Below are positions 16,488 through 23,161 of a stretch of 40,852 nt of DNA, in pieces. The notes under the pieces are model-generated. The model saw only the letters and a program-made list of their open reading frames with translations. It searched no databases and had not been told where the DNA came from. Within the stretch, counting starts at the first letter, position 1, and every line of letters begins with the position of its first letter. The stretch comes from Bacillota bacterium. Its GTDB lineage: Bacteria; Bacillota; Clostridia; Christensenellales; Aristaeellaceae. A program made the translations under genes and the position numbers. Where the stretch lies: positions 1 to 40,852 of the forward strand of contig JAEWVC010000015.1 in NCBI GenBank assembly GCA_023459275.1. The letters run 5' to 3'.

Positions 16488-16665
16488 CCTTCCCGCTTGC
16501 GTGAAGGAAGGATTATGATGAACAGCGTGATCCTGCATCATGAAATGTAGCATTCAGCATCCTGACTGCTCATCCCAAAGCAGGTGCTTTTTTTCTGTCT
16601 AGTCCATCTATGCCCATCCCGTAAAGCTTCATCCCATATAAGGCGATAACCCATGATCGCGTGGG

Positions 16666-16986
16666 TTATTTTGAAACCTCCATGCTCCATTTTCCCTGGA
16701 GCAATGCTGGCATCAGCACCCGGATACGGCAGGCGGATTTTTTTGCATAAGGCCGGCCTCCATAGGACAAGTACAGTGCCCACCGGTCGCCGTCGGGCAT
16801 GGTGGTGACATTCACCGCGTCGGGGCATGCGGGAAACAGCTCCTTTACCTGCTCCTGCGTCTCGTGAAGGGCGTGGGCCCGCTTTGTCCCGTCCCGTTCC
16901 GTCAGTTTCCCCTCATTCTTCTCAAACCATGTCCAGAAGGCCATGATCTGTTCGTCTGTGCATTGCCTGGGATTCAGAAAGCTCAT
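16666..16986 (-). CDS. Small conserved-looking protein, unknown function
   Basis: 106 aa. ATG 16986 follows GGTGAGG with only 2 nt between, so the start is probable rather than certain. No signal or membrane segment. The N-terminal half is helical and acidic/aromatic (DEQIMAFWTWFEKNEGKL) and the second half is beta-rich (VNVTTMPDGDRWALYLSYGGRP). I do not recognise a family. It is isolated on the minus strand, convergent with DUF368, and preceded by a TATAAT-like -10 near 17000. GC content and codon use match the neighbours, supporting a real gene. Confidence 0.6.
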   Translation of the reverse strand: MSFLNPRQCTDEQIMAFWTWFEKNEGKLTERDGTKRAHALHETQEQVKELFPACPDAVNVTTMPDGDRWALYLSYGGRPYAKKSACRIRVLMPALLQGKWSMEVSK

Positions 16987-17150
16987 AACCTCACCCCTAT
17001 AATTATAAAAACGATGCGGAGTACAAAAAACAAACCCGTGCTTTTTTTGCCCGGGAAAGCAGTGCGTACCCCGGTTGTGTAAGATTTATGTAAGATATTA
17101 TAACACTAAACTTACGTTTTGGCTACGGCCAAATGACATTTTTTCAGTAG

Positions 17151-17181
17151 AAAAAATGCAGGCCGGACAAATCCAGCCTGC
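17151..17181 (-). terminator. Terminator of the zinc-ribbon/GyrI/HEAT/DUF3788 operon
   Basis: GCAGGCCGGA pairs with TCCAGCCTGC (one mismatch). The minus strand continues into a T6 tract (17151-17156). It lies about 75 nt past the last gene of the operon. The rest of the 268-bp gap (16987-17254) holds no gene I can support. Confidence 0.7.
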
Positions 17182-17254
17182 AGGCACGAGTCAAAAGCAG
17201 GAATGTAACAGCCATATGATGCAAAAATCCGATTTTGAAAATGCAGTACGGCGG

Positions 17255-17677
17255 CTACGAGGCCGCCCGGAGCTTTACAAGAAGCATCAAGTCTTCAAGC
17301 GCTTCCTCCGTGTCTATTTTCAGCATCAGCCACCGTGCGCCCATGGCGGGCGCCGTATGGTGATACAATTGTCTGGTGCCTTCGCCAAGGCTTTCCAGCA
17401 GTGCGGCGGTCCCCTTCTCCTCCCTTTGCCCTATCACAATGAGCGCCAGAAAGTACCCCGCCATGGGATACAGCGTGCACAGCGCCCTGCCGCCCGTTTT
17501 GTACTTCACATTCCAGCCCTTCTGCATGGAACAGCTGCTGTAGTTTAGCCTGGGCGCTGTATGGAATCCGGTTTCCAGCCCGCTCCTTGCCTTTTCCCAC
17601 AGACCGTTTCCCACAAAAGCCGCAATTTCCTCAAGGTCTGGCGACTGCTCCGGCCCATACCACGCATCCCACTGCAT
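17255..17677 (-). CDS. DUF3788 family protein
   Basis: 140 aa, cytosolic. It has family-like blocks: an N-terminal YGPEQSPDLEEI helix, a central YSSCSMQKGWNVKYKTGGRALCTLYP motif, and GYFLALIVIGQREE. DUF3788 proteins are small uncharacterised Firmicute/Bacteroidete proteins, often near regulators. The start lies 3 nt after the HEAT-like stop, so translation is probably coupled; the SD-like GGAAUGA lies inside the preceding gene. It is the last gene of the operon. Function unknown. Confidence 0.8.
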   Translation of the reverse strand: MQWDAWYGPEQSPDLEEIAAFVGNGLWEKARSGLETGFHTAPRLNYSSCSMQKGWNVKYKTGGRALCTLYPMAGYFLALIVIGQREEKGTAALLESLGEGTRQLYHHTAPAMGARWLMLKIDTEEALEDLMLLVKLRAAS

Positions 17678-17680
17678 CTT

Positions 17681-18295
17681 TCATTCCACGCCCATCCTTT
17701 GAAGGATGGCTTTCCTTTCCTTTTTGCTGAAAACGCTGCCGTCCAGCGCCCGGAAGATGTAGGCTGCCGCCTCGTCTTCGGGGTGCTCTCTTTGCATCAG
17801 CGACAGGACGTTCAAGATATCCAGCAAAATCAGCCTGCTCTGGCTGCCTGGCAGTGCCTTCACAGGGATGCCGGTCAGCGCTGCCAGAACTTGCGGATAT
17901 TTTTCCGGCTTTGAGGGCAGCCATACTTCCAGGCTTTGAATGGCCTGTCGTGCGGTAATGAATTTTTCATCGCGGAAGCAGGCAGTGTAATCATACAGAA
18001 CGGCATCAAGCCGCCCCTCCCGGTCCCAGCGCACGTTTTCGGAAAGCAGCATCACGCCGATGCTGCGCTGGTAGGAGTTCCCGCTTTGCAGCTTTCCCGC
18101 CAGCATATCCCAGAAGGGATACACGTCACCGTGGGTGCCGCTCCGCTTTTGAAGGGTCAGGAAAGCCGCATAGCGGATGTCATTGTTCTTTTCCTCCAGC
18201 AGTCCCATCAGGAAGGGGATATCCTCGGCTGTCAGCCCTTCCGCCAGCGCAGCCGGGTTCTCCCTTCCGGCCATCAGCGTTTCCATGTCCATCAT
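17681..18295 (-). CDS. HEAT/armadillo-like alpha-solenoid protein
   Basis: 204 aa. ATG 18295 overlaps the upstream GyrI-like stop as ATGA, so it is co-translated. Helix-turn-helix repeats are visible in phase: residues ~15-55 (IPFLMGLLEEKNNDIRYAAFLTLQKR), a second pair around 60-100, and further helices to 200. No catalytic motif. Such solenoids commonly act as protein-binding scaffolds. It is flanked by a ligand-binding GyrI-like protein and DUF3788, suggesting a small cytosolic complex (inference). Confidence 0.7.
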   Translation of the reverse strand: MMDMETLMAGRENPAALAEGLTAEDIPFLMGLLEEKNNDIRYAAFLTLQKRSGTHGDVYPFWDMLAGKLQSGNSYQRSIGVMLLSENVRWDREGRLDAVLYDYTACFRDEKFITARQAIQSLEVWLPSKPEKYPQVLAALTGIPVKALPGSQSRLILLDILNVLSLMQREHPEDEAAAYIFRALDGSVFSKKERKAILQRMGVE

Positions 18296-18966
18296 AGCTG
18301 TTCCCCGCACCGTTTTACCGGATGGCGCAGCACCGTTTTCAACTTCTCCGGGCTGCTTTTCCTGGGGTCCCCCAGGTAGACCTCATGGTGCCTGCGGCGC
18401 ATGCCCCCGGGCAGCGGCGCGCCGATGTCGTTATCCAGTCCGTTTTCCTTTACATACGCGTCCATCCGCGCAAGCGTTTCCGGCTCCGCGTCATACGGCC
18501 CAAGATGCAGCGCCTGCACGCAGAGCCCTTCGGCAAAGGAAAGCAGCCTGGCCTTTGAAACGTCCAGGCCGGGCTTCTTTCTTTGGGCCTCCTCCTTCGC
18601 CCAGAACAGCACATCCTCCGTTACAAACTCCGGCTGGCGGATCATGGAGGTCCAGAAATACCGCTCCTTGCCGGAGAAGAAATCCGTTTCCGTATCATCG
18701 GCCAGCCACCATAACCCCTCCAGCGGCAGGACCGTATACTCAAAATATCCCGCCGGTGCGCTGCCGCCCATCTTGCTCATCTTAATGGTGTAGGTCAGCG
18801 CATACAGGGCTTCCAGCGCCTGTTGATACGCCCCGCCCTCCTGGTTGGGATCGCCCCGGCCGTCCACGGCCAGGAAAAGGATTTCCGGCACCGTCACGAG
18901 GCTAGGTTCCCTTTTGGGCTGGTACAGCTCCTTGTACGCCTGCTTGTAATCCAGTTTCTGTGCCAT
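18292..18966 (-). CDS. GyrI-like small-molecule-binding domain protein
   Basis: 224 aa. ATG 18966 is chosen because it gives the family-typical start MAQKLDYKQAYKELYQPK; the ORF extends 86 codons upstream, but that part is a frame-shadow of the zinc-ribbon gene. It is a single GyrI-like (SbmC/YdeP-type) domain: an N-terminal strand (SLVTVPEILFLAVDGRGDPN), a helix (YQQALEALYALTYTIKMSK), and GLWW and VQALHLGPYDAEPETLARM in the second half. These domains bind hydrophobic or cationic small molecules and often partner with regulators, but no HTH is attached here. The weak SD suggests coupling to the zinc-ribbon gene 8 nt upstream. Confidence 0.82.
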   Translation of the reverse strand: MAQKLDYKQAYKELYQPKREPSLVTVPEILFLAVDGRGDPNQEGGAYQQALEALYALTYTIKMSKMGGSAPAGYFEYTVLPLEGLWWLADDTETDFFSGKERYFWTSMIRQPEFVTEDVLFWAKEEAQRKKPGLDVSKARLLSFAEGLCVQALHLGPYDAEPETLARMDAYVKENGLDNDIGAPLPGGMRRRHHEVYLGDPRKSSPEKLKTVLRHPVKRCGEQL

Positions 18967-18974
18967 AGGCTTGC

Positions 18975-19238
18975 CTACGCCTTCTTCCAGCGCTTGAGGG
19001 TGGGGAAGAACTCCCTCATCCCCTTGCGGGCGGCGCCGGCATCGGGATAGACGCCCGCTTCCAGCACAAAGGGAACGCAGGTCTCGATCATTTCTTCCAT
19101 GGTCTCCTCTTTGAGGAACCGCCCGTCCTGAAAGCAGTAGCGGCAGTAATCCGCATTCTTGCCGCCGTCGGCATTGGTGCCGAAGTGGGCTTCCTCCGTC
19201 ATGGGCAGGGCGCAGCTTTGACAAAACTTATGTTCCAT
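18975..19238 (-). CDS. Putative zinc-ribbon protein (zinc_ribbon_2 type)
   Basis: 87 aa. ATG 19238 is chosen: GGAGG lies about 8 nt upstream and the protein then begins MEHKFCQSCALPM. Two Cys pairs (CQSC near residue 6 and CRYC near residue 36) form the zinc ribbon, with the characteristic FGTNADG spacer. A helical tail (TMEEMIETCVPFVLEAG) matches the usual family extension. Family function is unknown; these proteins are widespread beside GyrI-like and multidrug-regulator genes. It is the first gene of the four-gene minus-strand operon. Confidence 0.85.
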   Translation of the reverse strand: MEHKFCQSCALPMTEEAHFGTNADGGKNADYCRYCFQDGRFLKEETMEEMIETCVPFVLEAGVYPDAGAARKGMREFFPTLKRWKKA

Positions 19239-19305
19239 CCTACCATTCCTCCTTGTTTGGATGGCCCCATTGTACCACGGAAAACCAGACAACAAGCTGT
19301 CATAT

Positions 19306-20205
19306 TTACGGATAAAGGCCGCGCATTTTCTGCAGCTTTTCTTTCAAGATCCTCTGTATATGATCTGGGGAAAGCACCCTCAAATACGGGCCGAAGGACA
19401 GCAAAAAGCCGTATACCCACTCATCCTCGGGATAGGCCGCTGTTACCAGAAAGCCGCCGTCCGGCTGCCTGACGATTTGCGATTCGTCAAACTCATCGTA
19501 CACGCGGTAGGCCTGGGACCCGTCGATCCATAGAGCCAGGGATACGGAGGGCCTTGAAGGGTTGCTTTCAGGGACAGGCGGTGCCTCCGCAGGCAGGGTG
19601 CCCGAAAAGGTATCGCCGCTCAGGCGCACCTCTTTCATCCTTGTAAGCTTAAACAGCCGCACCTGCCCCCGGAGGCGGCAAAAAGCCTTTACGTACCAAG
19701 CGCGGCTCTTGAACCACAGCATCAGCGGCTCTGCCTCCCGCTCCGTCCTTTCCCCTGTGCTGCCGTAATAGGTAAAGCGAAGCACCCTTTTTTTCAGGAT
19801 CGCATCCTTGATCAGCGCCAGCTCATTTTGCTTTGACTGGCTCCAGTCGGAAAAGTCCACAGACACCCAATCGCCGTCAGCTTTTCCGAAAAGGGCGCGC
19901 CACTTGGCCAGCAGGCCTTCCGCCGTGACCGCTCCTACGGCGTTCAGGCTTTGGAGGGCGGCTTGCATTTCCGACTGCTCCTCCCTGCTCAGAAGCGCTT
20001 TCCTAAGGACATAGCTTTCCGTCAGGCGGATGCCGCCATTTTTCCCCTTGGCGGTATATACAGGGATGCCGGCCTGGCAGAGCGCCTCAATATCGCGGTA
20101 GATGGTGCGGGGCGATACGCCAAAATGGCCGGCCAGTTCCGCCGCCGTGGCGGTTTTCCGGTCCATAAGAAGGATCACGATTTCAAACAGCCGGCTAACC
20201 TGCAT
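19306..20205 (-). CDS. WYL-domain transcriptional regulator (YafY/YobV type)
   Basis: 299 aa. ATG 20205 has GGGGGTGAG about 6 nt upstream and gives the standard N-terminus; the longer ORF covers the promoter. An N-terminal winged HTH_11 (ATAAELAGHFGVSPRTIYRDIEAL) is followed by GIPVYTAKGKNGGI, as is typical of this family. A WYL domain is at ~140-215 (RFTYYGSTGERTEREAEPLMLWFKSRAWYVKAFC) and a C-terminal WCX-like region to 299. WYL proteins sense nucleic acids or small ligands. It is divergent from a membrane-protein/DUF368 pair with a palindromic operator candidate between them, so autoregulation and control of that pair are likely (inference). Confidence 0.93.
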   Translation of the reverse strand: MQVSRLFEIVILLMDRKTATAAELAGHFGVSPRTIYRDIEALCQAGIPVYTAKGKNGGIRLTESYVLRKALLSREEQSEMQAALQSLNAVGAVTAEGLLAKWRALFGKADGDWVSVDFSDWSQSKQNELALIKDAILKKRVLRFTYYGSTGERTEREAEPLMLWFKSRAWYVKAFCRLRGQVRLFKLTRMKEVRLSGDTFSGTLPAEAPPVPESNPSRPSVSLALWIDGSQAYRVYDEFDESQIVRQPDGGFLVTAAYPEDEWVYGFLLSFGPYLRVLSPDHIQRILKEKLQKMRGLYP

Positions 20206-20220
20206 GTGCTCACCCCCTTC

Positions 20221-20249
20221 ATTATATAGCAGCGGAAGCTGCGGTGCAA
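20221..20249 (-). promoter_or_regulatory. Promoter of the WYL regulator gene
   Basis: TTGCAC (20244-20249), 17 nt, perfect TATAAT (20221-20226) on the minus strand, about 15 nt from the start codon. The -35 lies within the palindrome at 20244-20258. Confidence 0.65.
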
Positions 20250-20258
20250 TGTTTGCAC
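20244..20258. promoter_or_regulatory. Palindromic operator candidate between divergent genes
   Basis: GTGCAA-TGT-TTGCAC is a perfect 6+6 inverted repeat in the divergent intergenic region. It covers the WYL -35 and lies just upstream of the rightward promoter, the expected place for a shared operator. The binding protein is inferred to be the WYL regulator. Confidence 0.45.
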
Positions 20259-20260
20259 GC

Positions 20261-20289
20261 TTGACAGAAGGCTTCCCATGGCATACGAT
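20261..20289 (+). promoter_or_regulatory. Promoter of the membrane protein/DUF368 pair
   Basis: Perfect TTGACA (20261-20266), 17 nt, TACGAT (20284-20289), about 36 nt upstream of the TTG start. Confidence 0.65.
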
Positions 20290-20324
20290 GGCAGGCGGAA
20301 ACACATATTGAAGGAGGAACGGAT

Positions 20325-20978
20325 TTGAGCAACCACCGGCTGGGCCTGATGGGCGCCTGTACGGTTTGCGCGGCCACCGCATCGTTTGCGGTATTCATGC
20401 TGCTCCCGGGTGGGGCACTGCCCTTTATGCTATCCTGCGGGGCCAGCATTTTCATCGCGTTTGGGTACATCTGCCTTGCCGCCGGGCTGGCAGCGTATGC
20501 GGAGCCGGAAAAAAAGGCCTGCGCCTTCACGGCTGTCGCCTTCGCGGGGGTATATGCCGTTTTCGTAACGTTTGTCTATTATACCCAGCTGACTACGGTA
20601 TGGCAGCAAGCGGCGCCGCAGGACCTGCTTACGGAAATTACCTACCGTCCGGGAAGCTGGTTCTTCAACCTGGACCTGTTCGGCTACGGCCTGCTCAGCC
20701 TTTCCACCGTTTTTGCCGGTCTTGCCGTCACCGCTAAAACAAGGGGCGAAACCTGGCTTCGCCGCCTGCTTATGATCCACGGGCTCTTTGCCGTCTCCTG
20801 CTTCGCTTTCCCCGTCCTTGGCCTGTTTTCCCGCGATGCGGAAGGCGCCTCCAGTGATTTATACGGGGTGCTGGCGTTGGAATGCTGGTGTCTGTACTTT
20901 TTGCCGGTAACGCTGCTGGCAGCGGATTTCTTTAAAAGGCGCGGGCGGGAGGCGGCTGCGGCAGGAAAACACGCCTGA
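20325..20978 (+). CDS. Six-helix membrane protein (DUF998-like), unknown function
   Basis: 217 aa. The start is TTG 20325, fixed by AAGGAGG in the preceding 15 nt; no ATG is available in frame near it. Six hydrophobic segments are visible, with a charged loop (YAEPEKKACAF) and a Trp/Tyr-rich loop (YRPGSWFFNLDLFGYG). A YIP1/DUF998-style fold is plausible but I cannot confirm it. It ends 52 nt before the second DUF368 gene and shares the promoter at 20261, so the two are probably one operon controlled with the WYL gene. Confidence 0.6.
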   Translation: MSNHRLGLMGACTVCAATASFAVFMLLPGGALPFMLSCGASIFIAFGYICLAAGLAAYAEPEKKACAFTAVAFAGVYAVFVTFVYYTQLTTVWQQAAPQDLLTEITYRPGSWFFNLDLFGYGLLSLSTVFAGLAVTAKTRGETWLRRLLMIHGLFAVSCFAFPVLGLFSRDAEGASSDLYGVLALECWCLYFLPVTLLAADFFKRRGREAAAAGKHA

Positions 20979-21030
20979 AAGGCGAATGCAGCAAGGGCCA
21001 ATCCATCAAGAGAGCAACGGAGAGAAATGT

Positions 21031-21948
21031 ATGAAAAATTCAGGACGGGCAGACTGGATTCTTCGGCTGGTCAAGGGCATGTTTATCGGAAGCGGCTTCA
21101 TCCTTCCCGGTGTCAGCGGCGGCGCGCTGGCGGCGGTGTTTGGCATCTACGAGCGGCTGATCTCCTTTCTGGCCAACCTGAAAAAGGATTTCAAAAAGAA
21201 TCTTTCGTTTTTCATTCCCGTGGGCCTGGGGATGGTCATCGGTGTCTTTGTGCTTTCCTTTCCCATTGATTATTTGCTGAAAAGCTCCGAAACCTATGTT
21301 TTGTGGTTTTTCATCGGCTGCATCCTGGGAACGCTCCCGGCCCTGTTCCGGCAGGCCGCCAAAAAGGGCTGGAAGCCCTGGCATCTTGGGCTGACGGTGA
21401 TCACCTGCGGCCTGGCCTACCTTTTGTTGGAAACATTGAAGGGCGCCGGGGCTGTAACGCTCTCCGACGGCTTTTTCGTCTGGGTTCTGGCCGGCACGCT
21501 CATTGGCCTGGGGGTGGTGGTGCCGGGGCTGAGCCCCTCCAACCTTTTGATGTATCTGAAAATGGTGCCCGGCGAGGGCAGCCGGCTGTACCAGGAGCTT
21601 CTAAGCGGTGCGGCACCGGGAGGAAGCGTTGGCACCGTTACCCTGTATGAGGGCATGACCAACGGCATCAAGCATCTTGACCTTGGCGTGGTGATCCCCC
21701 TGCTCATCGGCGCAGCCGCCTGCGTGCTGCTGTTTTCCAAGCTGATGGACTATGTTTTCGGCAGGGCTTACGCGGCGCTGTACCATGCCATCATCGGGTT
21801 CGTGATCGCCTCCACGCTGATCATTGTTCCCTTCGGCTTCAACTACCTGTCCGTAGGCGGGCTGATCTGCCTTGCGGCCTGCGCGGCCGGTGCGGCACTG
21901 GCCCTGTACATGTCCAGGCTGGAGGACAAATACAAGCCGGAGGCCTGA
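21031..21948 (+). CDS. Second DUF368 polyprenyl-phosphate transporter (PopT-like)
   Basis: 305 aa. ATG 21031 follows GGAGAGA and gives a compact N-terminus; the 15-codon extension is not conserved. The first family signature FILPGVSGGALAAVFGIYERL is clear. The second repeat, VVVPGLSPSN (near residue 165), replaces the usual IPGVSGS with Pro-Gly-Leu-Ser-Pro-Ser, a divergent version of the motif. About eight to nine membrane helices. Polyprenyl-phosphate carrier flipping is inferred from the family. It is paired with a small membrane protein behind a WYL-associated promoter, unlike the constitutive-looking first copy. Confidence 0.88.
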   Translation: MKNSGRADWILRLVKGMFIGSGFILPGVSGGALAAVFGIYERLISFLANLKKDFKKNLSFFIPVGLGMVIGVFVLSFPIDYLLKSSETYVLWFFIGCILGTLPALFRQAAKKGWKPWHLGLTVITCGLAYLLLETLKGAGAVTLSDGFFVWVLAGTLIGLGVVVPGLSPSNLLMYLKMVPGEGSRLYQELLSGAAPGGSVGTVTLYEGMTNGIKHLDLGVVIPLLIGAAACVLLFSKLMDYVFGRAYAALYHAIIGFVIASTLIIVPFGFNYLSVGGLICLAACAAGAALALYMSRLEDKYKPEA

Positions 21949-21949
21949 T

Positions 21950-22321
21950 TCAACCGCCCAGCTCGAGCGCATCCCGCGCAGCTTTGGGCAGTCCCCTGAC
22001 CACCAGGCCATACGAATGATCGATCATGTGATACAGCAGGCTTTCCCCCACTTGCTCCACCCATACGGTGTTGCGGTGGGGCTGCTGGCTGGGCGGGCAA
22101 TGGTAGCCCCGCTTAACCGCGTCCGGGTATTCCGTGCGCCAGGCCGCCGCCAGCAGCGGGTCGCACTTGAGGGTGATCTTGTAATCACCCGGCCTCGTAT
22201 AGATCTCCGCGAAAATTTTTCCCTTTACCTTGATGCACACGGGTTCGCTGCCAAAGGGATAGTCGGCATATGCCCCCGGCTTTTCAAGGCAGTAGGCGGT
22301 CAGCGCATCAAGAGCGGTCAT
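21950..22321 (-). CDS. MmcQ/YjbR family protein
   Basis: 123 aa. ATG 22321 has GAAGGA 6 nt upstream. It is the full single-domain MmcQ/YjbR family, with YPFGSEPVCIKVKGKIFAEIY, ITLKCDPLLAAAWR and the central GYHCPPSQQPHRNTVWVE block. The fold (CyaY-like) is described as possibly DNA-binding, but its role is unknown. It is convergent with DUF368, with only one base between the stops. A GC-rich hairpin (22340-22364) lies in its leader. Confidence 0.9.
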   Translation of the reverse strand: MTALDALTAYCLEKPGAYADYPFGSEPVCIKVKGKIFAEIYTRPGDYKITLKCDPLLAAAWRTEYPDAVKRGYHCPPSQQPHRNTVWVEQVGESLLYHMIDHSYGLVVRGLPKAARDALELGG

Positions 22322-22445
22322 AGGCATTCCTTCGCACCAGAAGCCCGGAAAACGCCGGGCTTTTGATATCCCTTTCATCAAAACAGCCGGTGGAGGTTTT
22401 TCCCACCCATGCTTTTCATTTATTATATCACTCCCAGGGCACAAG

Positions 22446-22471
22446 AAAAACCGGCAGTGCTTCACTGCCGG
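22446..22471 (-). terminator. Terminator of the cytochrome-b5-like lipoprotein gene
   Basis: CCGGCAGTG-CTT-CACTGCCGG, a perfect 9-bp stem, is followed on the minus strand by TTTTTC. It lies about 45 nt past the stop. Confidence 0.8.
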
Positions 22472-22517
22472 CTCAGGCCATTGACAAAATCAGGTGCTTC
22501 CCACCATGGTGCGCCCA

Positions 22518-22952
22518 TTATTCCTTGATTTCCCCCACCATGGGCACCCGGTCCAGCATTTTCAGGCCATGGGGGGAGATGGTCTTGATCTGCTCTGTCA
22601 GGTCGTTTCCGGCGGAAAAGCCGTTGTGGAAGCCGTTCCGCCACATGGGATTGTTGGTAACATCATAGATTTTTCCGTCCACGGCGATGTAGGCGGGCAT
22701 GCCGTTCTGGCCGTTATAAGCCTTCAGTTCCTCCAAGGTCAAGGTGATAGATGCCTGCGCTGTGGATTCGGGAGCGGCGGAGGGCCCGGGGGTGGGAGAA
22801 GCCGTGGGTTCGGGAGAGAAGGTGGCCGTGGACTCCGGGGCCGCGGTAACCAAAGGCGTCGGGGAGGCGGCGGGGGCTGGAGCGGCGCAGCCCGCCAATA
22901 CGGCCAACGACAGAATCATCAAAAATCCAAGTAGCAAGATTTTTGTTTTCAT
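22518..22952 (-). CDS. Lipoprotein with cytochrome-b5-like heme/steroid-binding domain
   Basis: 144 aa. ATG 22952 follows AGGAGC and starts a lipoprotein signal (MKTKILLLGFLMILSLAVLAGC, lipobox LAGC). A Pro/Thr/Ser/Ala-rich linker (~residues 25-70) spaces the domain from the membrane. The C-terminal ~75 residues carry the cyt-b5/MAPR pattern: LTLEELKAYNGQNGMPAYIAVDGKIYDVTNNPMW, then HNGFSAGNDLTEQI and SPHG. MAPR-type proteins bind heme through axial residues; which residues do so here cannot be assigned from sequence. An extracytoplasmic redox or heme-binding role is inferred. Widespread in anaerobic Firmicutes but poorly characterised. Confidence 0.82.
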   Translation of the reverse strand: MKTKILLLGFLMILSLAVLAGCAAPAPAASPTPLVTAAPESTATFSPEPTASPTPGPSAAPESTAQASITLTLEELKAYNGQNGMPAYIAVDGKIYDVTNNPMWRNGFHNGFSAGNDLTEQIKTISPHGLKMLDRVPMVGEIKE

Positions 22953-23107
22953 AAGAAGCTCCTTTCCTTCGCGGGGCTTGTCTTGCGTCCGGACCTGGGC
23001 GGCACGGGTGCTTTTTAGCGGTTTCCATTCCCCGGTGCGTTTTTTCTTTTCTGCGCCGCACTCAGGCCCACTTATCAAATAGATTGGACAAAGCAAGGTA
23101 AAATGAA

Positions 23108-23133
23108 ACCCCCTCAGGCAGCCCTGAGGGGGC
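23108..23133 (-). terminator. Terminator of the ABC exporter operon
   Basis: CCCCCTCAGG pairs with CCTGAGGGGG around CAGC and is followed by TTTCATTTT on the minus strand, about 30 nt past the permease stop. Confidence 0.75.
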
Positions 23134-23161
23134 AAAAATGAATATTCTCAAGGGATGCTTC

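Noticed and set aside
16514..16549. 11-codon ORF with an SD after the first DUF368 gene
   Set aside because: GGAAGG precedes it, but it is too short and has no conservation I can judge; chance is likely.
18967..19224. N-terminal extension of the GyrI-like ORF
   Set aside because: Overlaps the zinc-ribbon gene in another frame, Arg-rich and unlike the family.
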